Source: Deltaproteobacteria bacterium (GTDB lineage: Bacteria; Myxococcota; Myxococcia; SLRQ01). Taken from it: a stretch of 43,171 nt of DNA. Under the pieces are notes generated by a model. That model was not told where the DNA came from, searched no databases, and worked only from the letters and a program-made list of their open reading frames with translations. The position numbers and the translations under genes were made by a program. Location of the stretch: assembly GCA_029210625.1 (NCBI GenBank), contig JARGFU010000037.1, positions 1 to 43,171 on the forward strand, written 5' to 3'. Positions 1-7,419 of the stretch are shown piece by piece (within the stretch, counting starts at the first letter, position 1; each line of letters begins with the position of its first letter).

Positions 1-43
1 GCTCCAGGGTCGGGGAGGGTGTCTTCGCCCCACCAAGTGTGTG

Positions 44-200
44 GCACCTCTTTCCAGCACCTCTTTCCACCAAGTGTGTGGCACCTCTTTCGCGCACCTC
101 TTTCGCACCTCTTTCGCAGCACCTCTTTCGCAGCACCTCTTTCGCAGCACCTCTTTCGCAGCACCTCTTTCGGCAGCACCTCTTTCGGCACCTCTTTCGG
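44..200. repeat. Short tandem repeat, 11 copies of GCACCTCTTT
   Basis: The 10-mer GCACCTCTTT starts at 44, 57, 81, 94, 105, 119, 133, 147, 161, 176 and 188. It is mostly followed by CG or CGCA, which gives a unit of about 14 bp. The first part also holds a larger duplication: the stretch starting CACCAAGTGTGTGG begins at 31 and again at 68, a 37-bp period. The block lies directly upstream of the histidine kinase start at 264. It is read through in all three plus frames, so it creates spurious upstream extensions of that gene. Units are too short and too unevenly spaced for a CRISPR array. No function is evident; it could be a slippage-prone repeat or a row of binding sites. Confidence 0.85.
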
Positions 201-263
201 CCGCTCGCGCTGTATCCGTGTCGCCTCGGAGGCCTTATACCTCTGCCTGGGGGGGGACAAAGA

Positions 264-2015
264 ATGGCCACGATGGATCCCACCGCGGAAGCGGATCATG
301 CTCCTTGGAAACTCCAGGCCGAGCAGCACCGGGCCCGCGAGTTCTCCGCGCGCCAGCGGGAGCTCGCAGCGGAGGGCCGTGCCGAGGGAGCGCGCGCGCG
401 CGCCGAGGGCGGACGGATTCGCGCCGAGGCCGCCCGCATTCGGGACGAAGCCGCGCGCACCCGAGACGATGCCGCACGGGTCCGCGACGACGCGGCGCGA
501 GTCCGCGACCAGGCGGCGCGGGCGCGCGATCTCGCCAACCAGGCCCGTGAGCAAGCCCTGGGCCAGCGCCTGCTCTCCGCGGCGTCACTCGACCACATCG
601 GCTGGCAGAAACTGCTCGAGCTCGACCGCGCCATCTCGGAGCAGGCCTACGAGGCAGCCTCGCGGGACCGGGAGGCCGCGGGCCTCGACCGGGAGGCCGC
701 CAACAAGGATCGTGACGCCGCGGAGCGCGATCGCACGGCGGCAGACAGCGATCGCGCCGCCGCCGACAAGGACCGCGTGGCCGCCGAAAAGGAGCGTCAG
801 GCCGCCGACGCTGACCGCGCCGCCGCCGACAGCGACCGCGAGGCGAGCGAGCGGGAGCTCTTGAGGGCCGCCGAGCACATCTCGAAGTCGGAGCGCCTGC
901 TCGCGGTGGGCCGGTTCGCCGCCGGCGTCGCTCACGAGATCAACAACCCGCTCGCGGCGATGCTGGCGACGTTGAGCAGCCTCCAGCGCTCGGTGGCGAA
1001 GGACGAGGTGTCCACCGATGAGCTCGCCCCGCTGCTCGACGACGTGCAGCTCTCCGCCGATCGCATCGCCCACGTCCTGGCCGACATGAAGACCTGGTTG
1101 TACGGGGGCGACGAGCTCCCGGCGCGCCAGCGGGTCGATCTCGACCACCTGATCAAGGAATCGCTGCGGCTCACCACGGCGGAGGTGGGAGCCGCGGCGA
1201 AGGTGATCGTCGACCAGCAACCGACGCCGCCGATCTGGGGCGTCGCCCCACGGCTGGGCCAGGTGCTGACGAACCTCCTGCTCAATGCTGCGCACGCCAT
1301 CTCCGGCCCGCCCGAGGCCAACGAGATCAGGATCACCACCCGTGCGGTGGATCAGGCGGTGCTCATCGAGGTGCGGGACACCGGACCAGGCATCCCCCCC
1401 GAGGTGCTGCCAAGGATCTTCGACCCGTTCTACACCACCCGGGAGGGCACCGGTGGCACCGGGCTCGGCCTCGCCATGTGCCAGCGCATCGTGGCCCAGC
1501 ATGGTGGCGAGTTGAGGGTGGAGACCCACCTGGGGGAGGGGTCGACCTTCTGCGTCGAGCTCCCCACGGGGAGCGAGACCGTGGTCAGCAGCAAGGATGG
1601 CCCCGAGGCGAGCGCACCGGCACGCAAGGCGCGTGTGCTGATCATCGACGACGACGTGGACTTCGCCCGGGCGATGACGCGGCTGCTGGCAGAGTCGTGC
1701 GAGGTGTCGGTCGCGGTCAACGGGGTCGAGGGGCTGGAGCGCTTGCTGGCACCGGAGGCGCACTACGACGTGGTGCTGTGCGACCTGATGATGCCGGTGA
1801 TGAACGGCATGCAGATGTACCGGCGGCTCAACGAGGTCGCGCCCGATCTGGCGGCCAAGCTGGTGTTCGTCACTGGCGGCGCGACGACGGAGGAGTCAGG
1901 GGACTTCATGGCGTCGATACCGAACGTACAGCTGCAGAAGCCCTTCAGCATGGGGCGCCTCCTCGCGCTGATCGAGGAGCACACCGCGCCGGACTCGCCG
2001 CCTGTCGGCGACTAG
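264..2015 (+). CDS. Soluble hybrid histidine kinase with C-terminal receiver and long heptad coiled coil
   Basis: This is a 583-residue cytoplasmic sensor kinase with no membrane segment and no PAS or GAF domain recognised. Residues 39-101 are nine heptads of an R-[AD]-x-A-A-R-x type, and 135-197 are nine more of a D-R-x-A-A-x-x type; both should form highly charged coiled coils. The HisKA domain carries phospho-acceptor H224 in an HEINNP motif. The HATPase_c domain follows with an N box (LTNLLLNAAHAI) and G boxes (DTGPGIP, GTGLGLA). A receiver domain ends the protein, with Asp pocket IIDDDVD, phospho-acceptor D507 in CDLMMP, and K559. I chose the ATG at 264 because a purine-rich stretch precedes it and upstream codons fall in the tandem repeat. 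The signal and the downstream partner are unknown. Confidence 0.9.
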   Translation: MATMDPTAEADHAPWKLQAEQHRAREFSARQRELAAEGRAEGARARAEGGRIRAEAARIRDEAARTRDDAARVRDDAARVRDQAARARDLANQAREQALGQRLLSAASLDHIGWQKLLELDRAISEQAYEAASRDREAAGLDREAANKDRDAAERDRTAADSDRAAADKDRVAAEKERQAADADRAAADSDREASERELLRAAEHISKSERLLAVGRFAAGVAHEINNPLAAMLATLSSLQRSVAKDEVSTDELAPLLDDVQLSADRIAHVLADMKTWLYGGDELPARQRVDLDHLIKESLRLTTAEVGAAAKVIVDQQPTPPIWGVAPRLGQVLTNLLLNAAHAISGPPEANEIRITTRAVDQAVLIEVRDTGPGIPPEVLPRIFDPFYTTREGTGGTGLGLAMCQRIVAQHGGELRVETHLGEGSTFCVELPTGSETVVSSKDGPEASAPARKARVLIIDDDVDFARAMTRLLAESCEVSVAVNGVEGLERLLAPEAHYDVVLCDLMMPVMNGMQMYRRLNEVAPDLAAKLVFVTGGATTEESGDFMASIPNVQLQKPFSMGRLLALIEEHTAPDSPPVGD

Positions 2016-2052
2016 GGAGTCGAGCCGCTGGCCAGGAGGGCGGCGGTTCTTC

Positions 2053-2325
2053 CTACGCCTCGCGCTTCAGGCGCCGTGGCAGGATCTCGGTGAGGCCGAG
2101 GTAGACCGAGAGCCCGACGATGGCGATCCAGGTCTCGATGGCGTAGAGGCGGCGGGTGGCCATCAGCTCGAAGGGCACCTGCCTGGCGGCCGTCGCCAGG
2201 GGGCCCTCGACGCTATCGAAGGTGACGACGCCGAAGACCATGTAGGCGCCGTAAGCCACCTGGATCACGAGGTTCACGATGATGATCCAGTGGAGGATCC
2301 GCCAGGGCAGGGCGAGCTTGCTCAT
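2053..2325 (-). CDS. Small two-segment membrane protein, unknown function
   Basis: A 90-residue protein. It has one hydrophobic stretch near the N-terminus (WIIIVNLVIQVAYGAYMVFG) and a second near the C-terminus (ETWIAIVGLSVYLGLTEIL), followed by a basic tail RRLKREA, so two membrane spans are likely. It starts two bases after the stop of the alpha/beta-hydrolase gene, so the two are almost certainly co-transcribed and translationally coupled. I do not recognise the family. Its fixed position behind a secreted hydrolase suggests an envelope role, but that is inference only. Confidence 0.7.
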   Translation of the reverse strand: MSKLALPWRILHWIIIVNLVIQVAYGAYMVFGVVTFDSVEGPLATAARQVPFELMATRRLYAIETWIAIVGLSVYLGLTEILPRRLKREA

Positions 2326-2327
2326 GG

Positions 2328-3299
2328 TCAGGGTCCGAAGCAGCCGGGGGCGTGGGTGGTGAGGAAGGCGCGCATCCGCCGGCCGTACTCGGCGAGGCCG
2401 TCCTCGGGGACGCCGCCGTTGTCGATGCCGTGGTCGGCGCCCTCGACGGTCCACAGCTCCTTGGGGCCGGGCGCGGCGTCGTGGAAGGCCCGCACGTCCT
2501 CGGGTGGGAAGAGGCGATCGTCGCCGCCGTGCATCACGAGGAGGGGGCCGTCGTAGCCCTCGATCTTCTTCGAGTTCTCGAAGTGACCGGAGGAGAGGAA
2601 GCCCGGGGGCAGGGCCAGCCCGCTGGAAGAGCGGGCGATCTGCCGCACCGAGGTGAAGGGTGCCTCGACCATCATGGCGCAGCCCGGATCCGCCAGGCCG
2701 GCCTCCACCGTGGGGATGGTGCCCAGGGAGTAGCCGTAGAGGACGATCCGGTCCGGGTCCGGGACGAGGCCGTCGACGTAGGCCCGCACCGTCCGGGCGT
2801 CGGCGAGGAACTGCAGCGGCGTGGGGTGGGTCGCCGGCTCGCTCTTGCCGTAGCCCCGGTAGTCCCAGGCGAAGACCGTGTAGCCCAGCTCGTGGAGCAT
2901 CTGGATCCGGGGCAGGTAGTGTTCGAGGCCGGCGTAGTTGCCGTGGTGGTAGAGGAGGGTGGTGCCCGCCAGCTCCGGATCGTCGCCGTGGGAGGCGATG
3001 AGGTAGGCGTCGAGCTCTCCCTCGCCGTCGGCGGTGGGGATCCGGTGCGCGGTGACCCGGGAGGGATCGATGGGGCGGATGGACTCGCCGGCCTCGAGGG
3101 TGCCCTCCATCCAGTCGTAGCTCCGGCTCCAGTCGTAGGGGGTCTCGCAGGGCAGGCAGACGCTGTTCCAGTCCGCGGGATCCTCGCAGGTCTCGGGGCC
3201 GACGGCGCTGCAGTGCACGCCCCCGTAGACGAAGGCGTCGAGATCCACGCAGCTGCCGAGGAGGGCGAGGGGCAGGGAGAGCAGGAGGAGCCGCCTCAT
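2328..3299 (-). CDS. Alpha/beta-hydrolase lipoprotein (secreted serine esterase/peptidase type)
   Basis: A 323-residue protein with a lipoprotein signal (LLLLSLPLALLGSC; C16 is the likely lipidated cysteine), so it should be exported and anchored in an envelope membrane. The fold is shown by an oxyanion-region motif HHGNYAG, DYRGYGKS after strand 4, the nucleophile elbow GYSLG, a late HGGDD acid motif and a catalytic-His motif GADHG. The catalytic triad is therefore complete. The layout resembles the dienelactone hydrolase / BAAT-type esterase group, but the substrate cannot be read from the sequence. Its start overlaps the upstream lipoprotein gene by 4 bp and it is followed two bases later by a small membrane protein. 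Confidence 0.85.
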   Translation of the reverse strand: MRRLLLLSLPLALLGSCVDLDAFVYGGVHCSAVGPETCEDPADWNSVCLPCETPYDWSRSYDWMEGTLEAGESIRPIDPSRVTAHRIPTADGEGELDAYLIASHGDDPELAGTTLLYHHGNYAGLEHYLPRIQMLHELGYTVFAWDYRGYGKSEPATHPTPLQFLADARTVRAYVDGLVPDPDRIVLYGYSLGTIPTVEAGLADPGCAMMVEAPFTSVRQIARSSSGLALPPGFLSSGHFENSKKIEGYDGPLLVMHGGDDRLFPPEDVRAFHDAAPGPKELWTVEGADHGIDNGGVPEDGLAEYGRRMRAFLTTHAPGCFGP

Positions 3300-3985
3300 G
3301 ACGCACCTCCCAGCTGCATCGAGATCGAGATCGCGGCGCCCAGGGCGCCGGTCCCGCCGGGGAACCAGACCACCGTCCGGGCGTCGGGGCGGCGGTTGAT
3401 GGAGAAGTAGCGCACGTCGAGCTCCAGCGCCCAGCGCTCGCCCAGGGCGAGGCGGCCGCCGATCGTCGGGGTGAGCATCAGGCTGGGGTAGGCGGGATCG
3501 AGGTAGTCGGAGAGCCCGACGACCAGCAGGTGCTTGCTGCCGAAGGACCAGCTCGCCAGGAGGGCCAGCTCGAAGGTGCCCCAGAGGCCGTTGATGCCTT
3601 CGGCGTCGCCCTCACCCCCGGGCAGGGCCACACCCCAGAAGAGGCGCAGCCTCGGGGTAAGGGCCGGAAGGGCGCCCTTCTCCTCGAGCAAGCCCCAGCC
3701 CGCGCCCACGTGCCCCTGCACGATGCCGAAGGCCAGCGGGGTCAGGCCGAGGCCGTAGTCGAGGTCGAAGGGGCGGCCGGCCAGGGCGGGGAGGCCGCTG
3801 CGGCCCTGGAGGTTGGCGCTGGGGATGGGCAGCACCGCGCCGCCGAGCTTCAGGAGGGGGCCGCCCAGGGTGAGGCCGGCCTCGTGCTCACCCCTGGCGA
3901 GGGGGCGCGCTCCCGAGAGGGTGCTGCAGCCGCCCACCAGCGCGAGGCCCAGGGCAGCCAGGGGAAGGAGTCGGAGCATCTGCAT
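3296..3985 (-). CDS. Lipoprotein with beta-barrel-like body, unknown function
   Basis: A 229-residue protein opening with a lipoprotein signal (LPLAALGLALVGGC). The rest is Gly-rich with alternating hydrophobic and polar stretches such as FELALLASWSFGSKHLLVVGLSDYLD and TIGGRLALGERWALELDVRYF. These resemble antiparallel strands of a small outer-membrane or periplasmic barrel. There is no motif I can tie to a named family. It is the first gene of a tight minus-strand unit: its stop overlaps the hydrolase start by 4 bp. A product on the outer face of the cell working with the hydrolase is a guess from position. Confidence 0.7.
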   Translation of the reverse strand: MQMLRLLPLAALGLALVGGCSTLSGARPLARGEHEAGLTLGGPLLKLGGAVLPIPSANLQGRSGLPALAGRPFDLDYGLGLTPLAFGIVQGHVGAGWGLLEEKGALPALTPRLRLFWGVALPGGEGDAEGINGLWGTFELALLASWSFGSKHLLVVGLSDYLDPAYPSLMLTPTIGGRLALGERWALELDVRYFSINRRPDARTVVWFPGGTGALGAAISISMQLGGAS

Positions 3986-4009
3986 GGCGGGACGATAGCA
4001 CCGGCCGCG

Positions 4010-4495
4010 TCAACGCCGCACCGCCACGTCGACGATCTCGGCCTGCAGCACCGCCTCCAGCGCCTCGGGCGCGACCTCGACGAGGAAGCCCCGCTGGCCG
4101 CCGTTGACCAGGATGGTCTCGTGCTCGAAGAGGTCGATCTGCAGGTAGGTGGGGGAGGGGGTCCGCTGCCCGAAGGGGCTGATGCCGCCCACCTTGTAGC
4201 CGGTGAGGCTCTCGGCCCGGGGGATGGCGCAGGGCTCGATCCGCTTGCGCCCCAGGTGGCGGGCCAGCTGCTTGGTGCCCACCTCGAAGGGGCCGTTCAT
4301 CACCACGACCAGGGGCGCGCCGGTCTCGTCCTCGAAGAGGAGGGTCTTGGCCACCCGCAGGTGATCCACCCCCAGGGCCTCGGCCGAGCCGCGGGTGCCG
4401 CCCCCCTGGTAGCGATAGAGGTGAGGCACGAAGTCGATCTCGTGCTCTCGCAGGAAGCGCACGCCCAGGGTGATCGGATGGTCGGGTCGGCCCAT
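4010..4495 (-). CDS. ybaK: YbaK/EbsC-family aminoacyl-tRNA deacylase
   Basis: A 161-residue cytoplasmic protein of the YbaK/EbsC branch of the ProX/INS trans-editing superfamily. Members hydrolyse mischarged Cys-tRNA(Pro), protecting proline codons from cysteine. The family core is visible: an early conserved stretch HLRVAKTLLFED, then PLVVVMNGPFEVGTKQLARHLG, then the signature TGYKVGGISPFG with the conserved Lys and the GGxSPFG loop, and a C-terminal ETILVNGGQRGFLVEVAPEAL. Length matches the usual 155-165 residues. The gene stands alone and is divergent from the HIT-protein gene, with only 28 bases between the starts, so they must share a very short control region. Substrate preference within the superfamily is inferred from motif similarity. 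Confidence 0.88.
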   Translation of the reverse strand: MGRPDHPITLGVRFLREHEIDFVPHLYRYQGGGTRGSAEALGVDHLRVAKTLLFEDETGAPLVVVMNGPFEVGTKQLARHLGRKRIEPCAIPRAESLTGYKVGGISPFGQRTPSPTYLQIDLFEHETILVNGGQRGFLVEVAPEALEAVLQAEIVDVAVRR

Positions 4496-4523
4496 GGTGC
4501 GGAGAGTCTAGTAGGCTCCCGCC

Positions 4524-4970
4524 ATGGCCTGCATCTTCTGCCGCATCGAGCGAGGTGAGCTGCCCTCCAGCCGGGTCTTCGAGGACGAGCGCTTCCTGGC
4601 CTTCATGGACATCCACCCCTGGAGACCGGGCCACGTCCTGGTCGTGCCCCGGCGGCACGCGGCGCGGGTCGCCGAGCTGCCCGAGGGGGAGGCCGAGGCC
4701 CTCTTCGCCCTCGGCCTGCGCCTGGCCGCGGCCATCCGCGCCAGCGAGCTACCCTGCGCGGACCTGCACTTCGTGCTCAACGACGGCAAGGGCGCCAACC
4801 AGAGCGTGCCGCACGTGCACCTCCACCTGATCCCCCGGCAGCGGCGCGACTTCCTCAAGCTGGCCGGGGCGGTGATCTCCCGGCCGCTGGTGCCCCTGGG
4901 GCGTCCGGCGGCGCGAGAGGTGCTCGACGCACAGGCCGAGCAGATCCGGGCGGCGCTCCAGGCTCGCTAG
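4524..4970 (+). CDS. HIT-family nucleotide hydrolase/transferase
   Basis: A 148-residue cytoplasmic histidine-triad protein. The triad is H97-V-H99-L-H101 in HVHLHLIPR, where the middle His is the nucleophile attacking the alpha-phosphate of nucleotide substrates. An N-terminal CxxC (CIFC, residues 3-6) is typical of the Hint/HinT type and often binds zinc with downstream residues. The PGHVLVVPRRH strand and FVLNDGKGANQSVPHVH block are also family hallmarks. Substrates are probably AMP-lysine-like or dinucleoside polyphosphates; this cannot be settled here. The gene starts 28 bases from the divergent ybaK start. Confidence 0.92.
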   Translation: MACIFCRIERGELPSSRVFEDERFLAFMDIHPWRPGHVLVVPRRHAARVAELPEGEAEALFALGLRLAAAIRASELPCADLHFVLNDGKGANQSVPHVHLHLIPRQRRDFLKLAGAVISRPLVPLGRPAAREVLDAQAEQIRAALQAR

Positions 4971-4997
4971 AGCCGGGCGCCACCCGGAGCGAGAGCT

Positions 4998-5192
4998 CTA
5001 GAGCTCGCAGCTCATGTCGTTGCCGCAGCACTGCGGCGACTTCACCTTGCCGTGGCCGTTGGGGCACTCGGAGATGTGGACCGTGCTGCCGTCGGGCTTG
5101 TCGATCGAGCTGTGGTTCAGCTCGGCGCCGCACTCGCCGCAGGTCATGGTGCCGATGCTCATGCCGCACTTCTCACACTTGTACTTCGCCAT
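4998..5192 (-). CDS. Small zinc-ribbon-like protein, 64 residues
   Basis: A 64-residue protein carrying nine cysteines: KCEKCG, TCGECG, ECPNGHG, and PQCCGNDMSC close to the C-terminus. CxxC pairs this close together normally bind one or two zinc or iron ions in a rubredoxin/zinc-ribbon fold. The start ATG at 5192 is supported by a strong AAGGAG 8 bases upstream; a longer upstream ORF in the same frame has no such signal. I recognise the general appearance (short MAKYKCEKCG-type proteins occur in several bacterial groups) but know of no assigned function. It ends tail to tail with the HIT gene. Confidence 0.8.
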   Translation of the reverse strand: MAKYKCEKCGMSIGTMTCGECGAELNHSSIDKPDGSTVHISECPNGHGKVKSPQCCGNDMSCEL

Positions 5193-5298
5193 GGTGTCTC
5201 TCCTTGGATTGAACACGCCTGAAAGGAAAAAGGGGGGAACGAACCGCCCCGGGAGTCTGGATCCGGCCGCGTCCGGAAGCAAACGGGACCCCACCACC

Positions 5299-5805
5299 CT
5301 AGATCTCGACCTCCTCGGGGTCCGCCGGATCTTCGAGGACTCGCCACTCCTCGGCCTCGGCGTCGAAGTCGGCGATCTGCTCGAGGGGGGTCTTCAGGTA
5401 GCGGCCGCTGCCGGTGGCGGCCACCGTTCCGTCCGGGAGCAGGAGCTCACCGCTGCCCTCGAAGAAGCGCCGGTTCTGTTTCGTGATCCGGGCCAGGACC
5501 CGGAGCTCGCGATCCAGGGGCACGGGCTTCTTGAAGCGCACCTGGAGATCGACGGTGACGCCCCAGATCTCCTCCTCGGAGCCGACCAGGATGGCTCGCC
5601 CGATGGTCTCGTCGAGGATGGTGGAGACGATCCCTCCATGGAGCCTTCCCGGGTAGCTCTGGTGCTCGTCCCGGGCCTGGAAGGTGGCCAGCAGCTCACC
5701 CCCCTCCAGCTCGTGGAAGGAGGTCTTGAGCCCGAAGTCGTTCTTCATCCCACAGACCAGGCACATGCGGCTGTTGGGCTGTCGGGCCACGATCTTTCGT
5801 CCCAT
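5299..5805 (-). CDS. PaaI-type hotdog-fold thioesterase with N-terminal CxxC
   Basis: A 168-residue hotdog protein. The PaaI/YbgC-like active-site helix is seen as HGGIVSTILDETIGRAI, and the beta-sheet regions as TVDLQVRFKKPVPLDRELRVLARI and RRFFEGSGELLLPDGTVAATGSGRYL. It probably hydrolyses acyl-CoA thioesters. The N-terminus has RMCLVCGMKNDFGL, a CxxC-containing lead found in a subgroup of these thioesterases. A GTG at 5832 gives a longer frame, but the ATG at 5805 follows an AAAGAAAGAGAG tract and matches where the subgroup normally begins, so I use 5805. It is divergent from the 89-residue orphan, with a 101-base shared upstream region. Confidence 0.85.
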   Translation of the reverse strand: MGRKIVARQPNSRMCLVCGMKNDFGLKTSFHELEGGELLATFQARDEHQSYPGRLHGGIVSTILDETIGRAILVGSEEEIWGVTVDLQVRFKKPVPLDRELRVLARITKQNRRFFEGSGELLLPDGTVAATGSGRYLKTPLEQIADFDAEAEEWRVLEDPADPEEVEI

Positions 5806-5906
5806 CGATGCGCTCTCTTTCTTTGCGGCCACCCGGCGATCGGCGACCTATCTTTCCTACCGGGACGAGTTGTTTCTGTCGTGGGGAACAGATCGAGGGT
5901 CCGACG

Positions 5907-6176
5907 ATGAACGAGCGACGTTTCGGTGAGGCGGAGATCGAGCTGATCTTGCAGCGAGCTGTGCAGCTCGAGGTGATCTCCGAGATCCTGGGGGGGCGAG
6001 AGCACGAGGGGCTGACCCTTCGCGAGGTCCAGGAGATCGCCCGCGAGGCCGGGATCGATCCCAACCTGGTGGCGCGCGCCGCCTGGGAGCTCGAGGCCCA
6101 CCGGCTCGAGGCGGACCAGTCGATGGGAGAGAGCAAACGGCGCTCGATCCTGCCCTCCTCCCTGGCTCAGGCCTGA
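5907..6176 (+). CDS. 89-residue protein with a short helical module, unknown
   Basis: A small, almost wholly helical and acidic protein: RRFGEAEIELILQRAVQLE, then GLTLREVQEIAREAGIDPNLVARAAWELE. The second half looks like a helix-turn-helix-like 'GLTL-x-E-x-x-x-IA-x-E-x-GID' module that I associate with the N-termini of larger uncharacterised bacterial membrane proteins. Here it stops shortly afterwards with a Ser/Lys-rich tail and has no membrane segment. The ATG at 5907 is preceded by GAGGGT at a suitable distance. It might be a free-standing version or the remnant of a longer gene. Confidence 0.6.
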   Translation: MNERRFGEAEIELILQRAVQLEVISEILGGREHEGLTLREVQEIAREAGIDPNLVARAAWELEAHRLEADQSMGESKRRSILPSSLAQA

Positions 6177-6231
6177 GGTCCGGCGCCGCCTTGCCAGGGG
6201 GTCCACCCCTGGAGGAACCTCCGGGGGCACC

Positions 6232-7419
6232 ATGCACTCCGTCTGGCTCGAGAAGTCCGTCCCGCGGATCCTCCTGGCCCTGGCCCTGAAGCGGCTCTGG
6301 CCCGGGATCACCCTCTCTCCCCTCTCTCCGATCCGGGAGGGGGAGGAGCGCGTGGACGGCCTGCCGGGCCCCGGCTGGGTGCGGGTGGAGAACCGCCTCT
6401 CGGGCATCTGCGGCACGGACCTGCACTACCTGCAGGTCGATGTCGATCCGATGATCCACGGGGCGGCGCTGCCCGGCTACGAGCGGATCTATCTGGGCCA
6501 CGAGGTCTACTCGGTCGTGACCGAGGTCGGCCCGGAGGTCGAGGGCCTGACCGTGGGCGACCGGGTGGCGCTGCAGAAGGAGGCCACCTGTGTCTCCCAG
6601 GGCCTCGCGCCCCCCTGCCCCCACTGCGCCCGGGGGAACTACTCCCTCTGCGAGAACCAGTCCGCGAACGTCGGCCCTCACAAGATCGGCGGCGGCTTCT
6701 CCGGTGAGATGGTGGTCCACGCCTCTCAGCTCTGGAGGGTGCCCGACACCCTCGGCGACGAGGCGGCGGTCCTCCTCGAGCCTCTGGCGGTGGGGGTGCG
6801 GGCCGCGCTGCGGCGCCCGCCGCGGCCGGGCCAGAAGGTGCTGGTGATCGGCTGCGGGATCATCGGACTCGGCCTGATCGACGCTCTACGGATCGTGCAA
6901 CCCGAGGCCGAGGTCTGGGCCCTGGCCCGGCACCCGCACCAGCGGGCGGCCGCCGAGGCCCGGGGCGCGAGGATCCTCGAGGGGGAGCTCCTGGAGGCCA
7001 CCGCCGAGGTCACCGGCGCGAAGCTCTACCAGGGTGAGTTCGGCAACCGGACCCTGCTCGGCGGCTTCGATCTCATCCACGACTGCGTGGGCAGCGCCCG
7101 GACCACCCAGGAGGGCCTGCGGGCCTGCCGCGCCGGCGGCGCCCTGGTGATGGTGGGCCTCTCCCTCTCCCGGATGAAGGTCGACCTGACGCCGGTCTGG
7201 CATCAGGAGGTGGACCTCGTCGGCAGCCTCATCCATGGCGTCGAGGAGTGGGAGGGGGAGCGCCTCTCCACCTACGACCTGACCGGCCGCTGGCTGGCCG
7301 AGGGGCGCCTCTCCACCGAGGGCCTGATCACCCACCGCTACCCGCGGGCGCGCTGGCGGGAGGCCGTCCGCAAGGCCCTCGCGAAGCGCGAGGGCGTCAT
7401 CAAGGTCGTCCTCGAGTAG
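6232..7419 (+). CDS. Zinc-dependent alcohol dehydrogenase (MDR superfamily)
   Basis: A 395-residue medium-chain dehydrogenase/reductase. The catalytic-zinc region is present as C60 in GICGTD and H90-E91 in YLGHEV. A cysteine-rich lobe (C-V-S-Q-G-L-A-P-P-C-P-H-C, later C-E-N) matches the position of the structural zinc but has non-standard spacing. The Rossmann fold begins at LVIGCGIIGLGLIDAL. It probably oxidises a polyol, alcohol or threonine-like substrate with NAD(P)+, and the substrate is open. The N-terminus (MHSVWLEKSVPRILLALALKRLWPG) carries an unusual leading extension before the GroES-like domain. It ends directly against the convergent TerC gene with no spacer. Confidence 0.88.
   Translation: MHSVWLEKSVPRILLALALKRLWPGITLSPLSPIREGEERVDGLPGPGWVRVENRLSGICGTDLHYLQVDVDPMIHGAALPGYERIYLGHEVYSVVTEVGPEVEGLTVGDRVALQKEATCVSQGLAPPCPHCARGNYSLCENQSANVGPHKIGGGFSGEMVVHASQLWRVPDTLGDEAAVLLEPLAVGVRAALRRPPRPGQKVLVIGCGIIGLGLIDALRIVQPEAEVWALARHPHQRAAAEARGARILEGELLEATAEVTGAKLYQGEFGNRTLLGGFDLIHDCVGSARTTQEGLRACRAGGALVMVGLSLSRMKVDLTPVWHQEVDLVGSLIHGVEEWEGERLSTYDLTGRWLAEGRLSTEGLITHRYPRARWREAVRKALAKREGVIKVVLE

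Noticed and set aside
44-200. Possible CRISPR array
   Set aside because: Units are only about 11-15 bp, there are no spacer sequences between them, and no cas gene is present.
4993-5006. Perfect palindrome GAGCTCTAGAGCTC between the HIT and zinc-ribbon genes
   Set aside because: It overlaps the end of the zinc-ribbon gene, has no U-tract, and is short; I cannot call it a terminator or an operator.
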